Position numbers and translations under genes: made by a program | Assembly (NCBI GenBank): GCA_964458125.1 | Contig: CAYWHE010000205.1 | Span: 1-7,476, forward strand | Origin: CAYWHE01 sp964458125 | GTDB lineage: Bacteria; Bacteroidota; Bacteroidia; AKYH767-A; OLB10 | DNA: 7,476 nt | Reading direction: 5' to 3' | Notes under the pieces: generated by a model | Seen by the model: the letters and a program-made list of their open reading frames with translations, nothing else | Told to the model about the DNA's origin: nothing | The model's database searches: none | Shown: in pieces, positions 7,350 to 7,476 of the stretch | How the letters are laid out: every line of letters starts with the position of its first letter | Position numbering within the stretch: position 1 is the stretch's first letter

Positions 7350-7476
7350 TCAGAGGTTCGGGAAAAAGCCCTTTCGAAGCTTGTTAAAGAAAAAGAGGCC
7401 GGCTGCCATAAAGGTTACGGCCAGGATGGTGGTGTGGAGCAACAGGGAAATCGATGGAAACCGTCCGTAATAAAGT
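7350..7476 (-). CDS. C-terminal end of ABC-2 type permease (Wzm-like), partial
   Basis: The last 41 codons of a gene entering from beyond the right edge, read on the minus strand and ending in TGA at 7350-7352. The fragment starts LYYGRFPSIS, has one hydrophobic segment (about residues 9-30, ISLLLHTTILAVTFMAAGLF) and ends in the short basic tail NKLRKGFFPNL. This matches how polysaccharide-exporting ABC-2 permeases end, with a last membrane helix and a short cytoplasmic tail. The ATPase gene begins one base later, an arrangement typical of wzm-wzt pairs. The fragment alone is too short for a secure family call; the identity rests mainly on the ATPase partner. Confidence 0.72.
   Translation of the reverse strand, partial: LYYGRFPSISLLLHTTILAVTFMAAGLFFFNKLRKGFFPNL

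Overview
The window looks like a chromosomal segment of a member of the Bacteroidota, at roughly half G+C by eye. Three things suggest this. The SecD N-terminus carries the long Ala/Ser/Asp-rich insert I associate with Bacteroidota SecDF. Two intergenic gaps hold TTTG-like/N19/TAnnTTTG-like promoters, and no gene has a convincing Shine-Dalgarno sequence. The family assignment rests on recognition only; no search was run.

All six genes lie on the minus strand, so transcription runs from high to low coordinates. In that order: (1) the last 41 codons of an ABC-2 membrane permease (7350 to beyond 7476); (2) a Wzt/TagH/KpsT-type ATPase (6587-7348), one base after the permease stop; (3) a 947-residue protein with three GT2 glycosyltransferase domains and a central coiled coil (3733-6576), 10 bases later; (4) a secreted 364-residue protein built almost entirely from ten ~35-residue repeats, function unknown (2566-3660); (5) an LpxL/HtrB-type acyltransferase (1664-2545), 20 bases later; (6) the first 480 residues of SecD or a SecDF fusion (1-1440).

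The layout suggests three transcription units. Permease, ATPase and glycosyltransferase form a tight operon that probably builds a surface polysaccharide and exports it through an ABC (Wzm/Wzt-like) route. The repeat protein and acyltransferase form a second unit with a candidate promoter at 3678-3708. secD follows its own, stronger candidate promoter at 1494-1524. The common theme is the cell envelope: glycan assembly and export, lipid acylation and protein translocation.

The least explained element is the ten-unit repeat protein. The triple-domain glycosyltransferase with its coiled-coil spacer is the second point of interest. No RNA genes, insertion sequences, CRISPR arrays or integration sites were seen. 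No gap between genes exceeds 300 bases.
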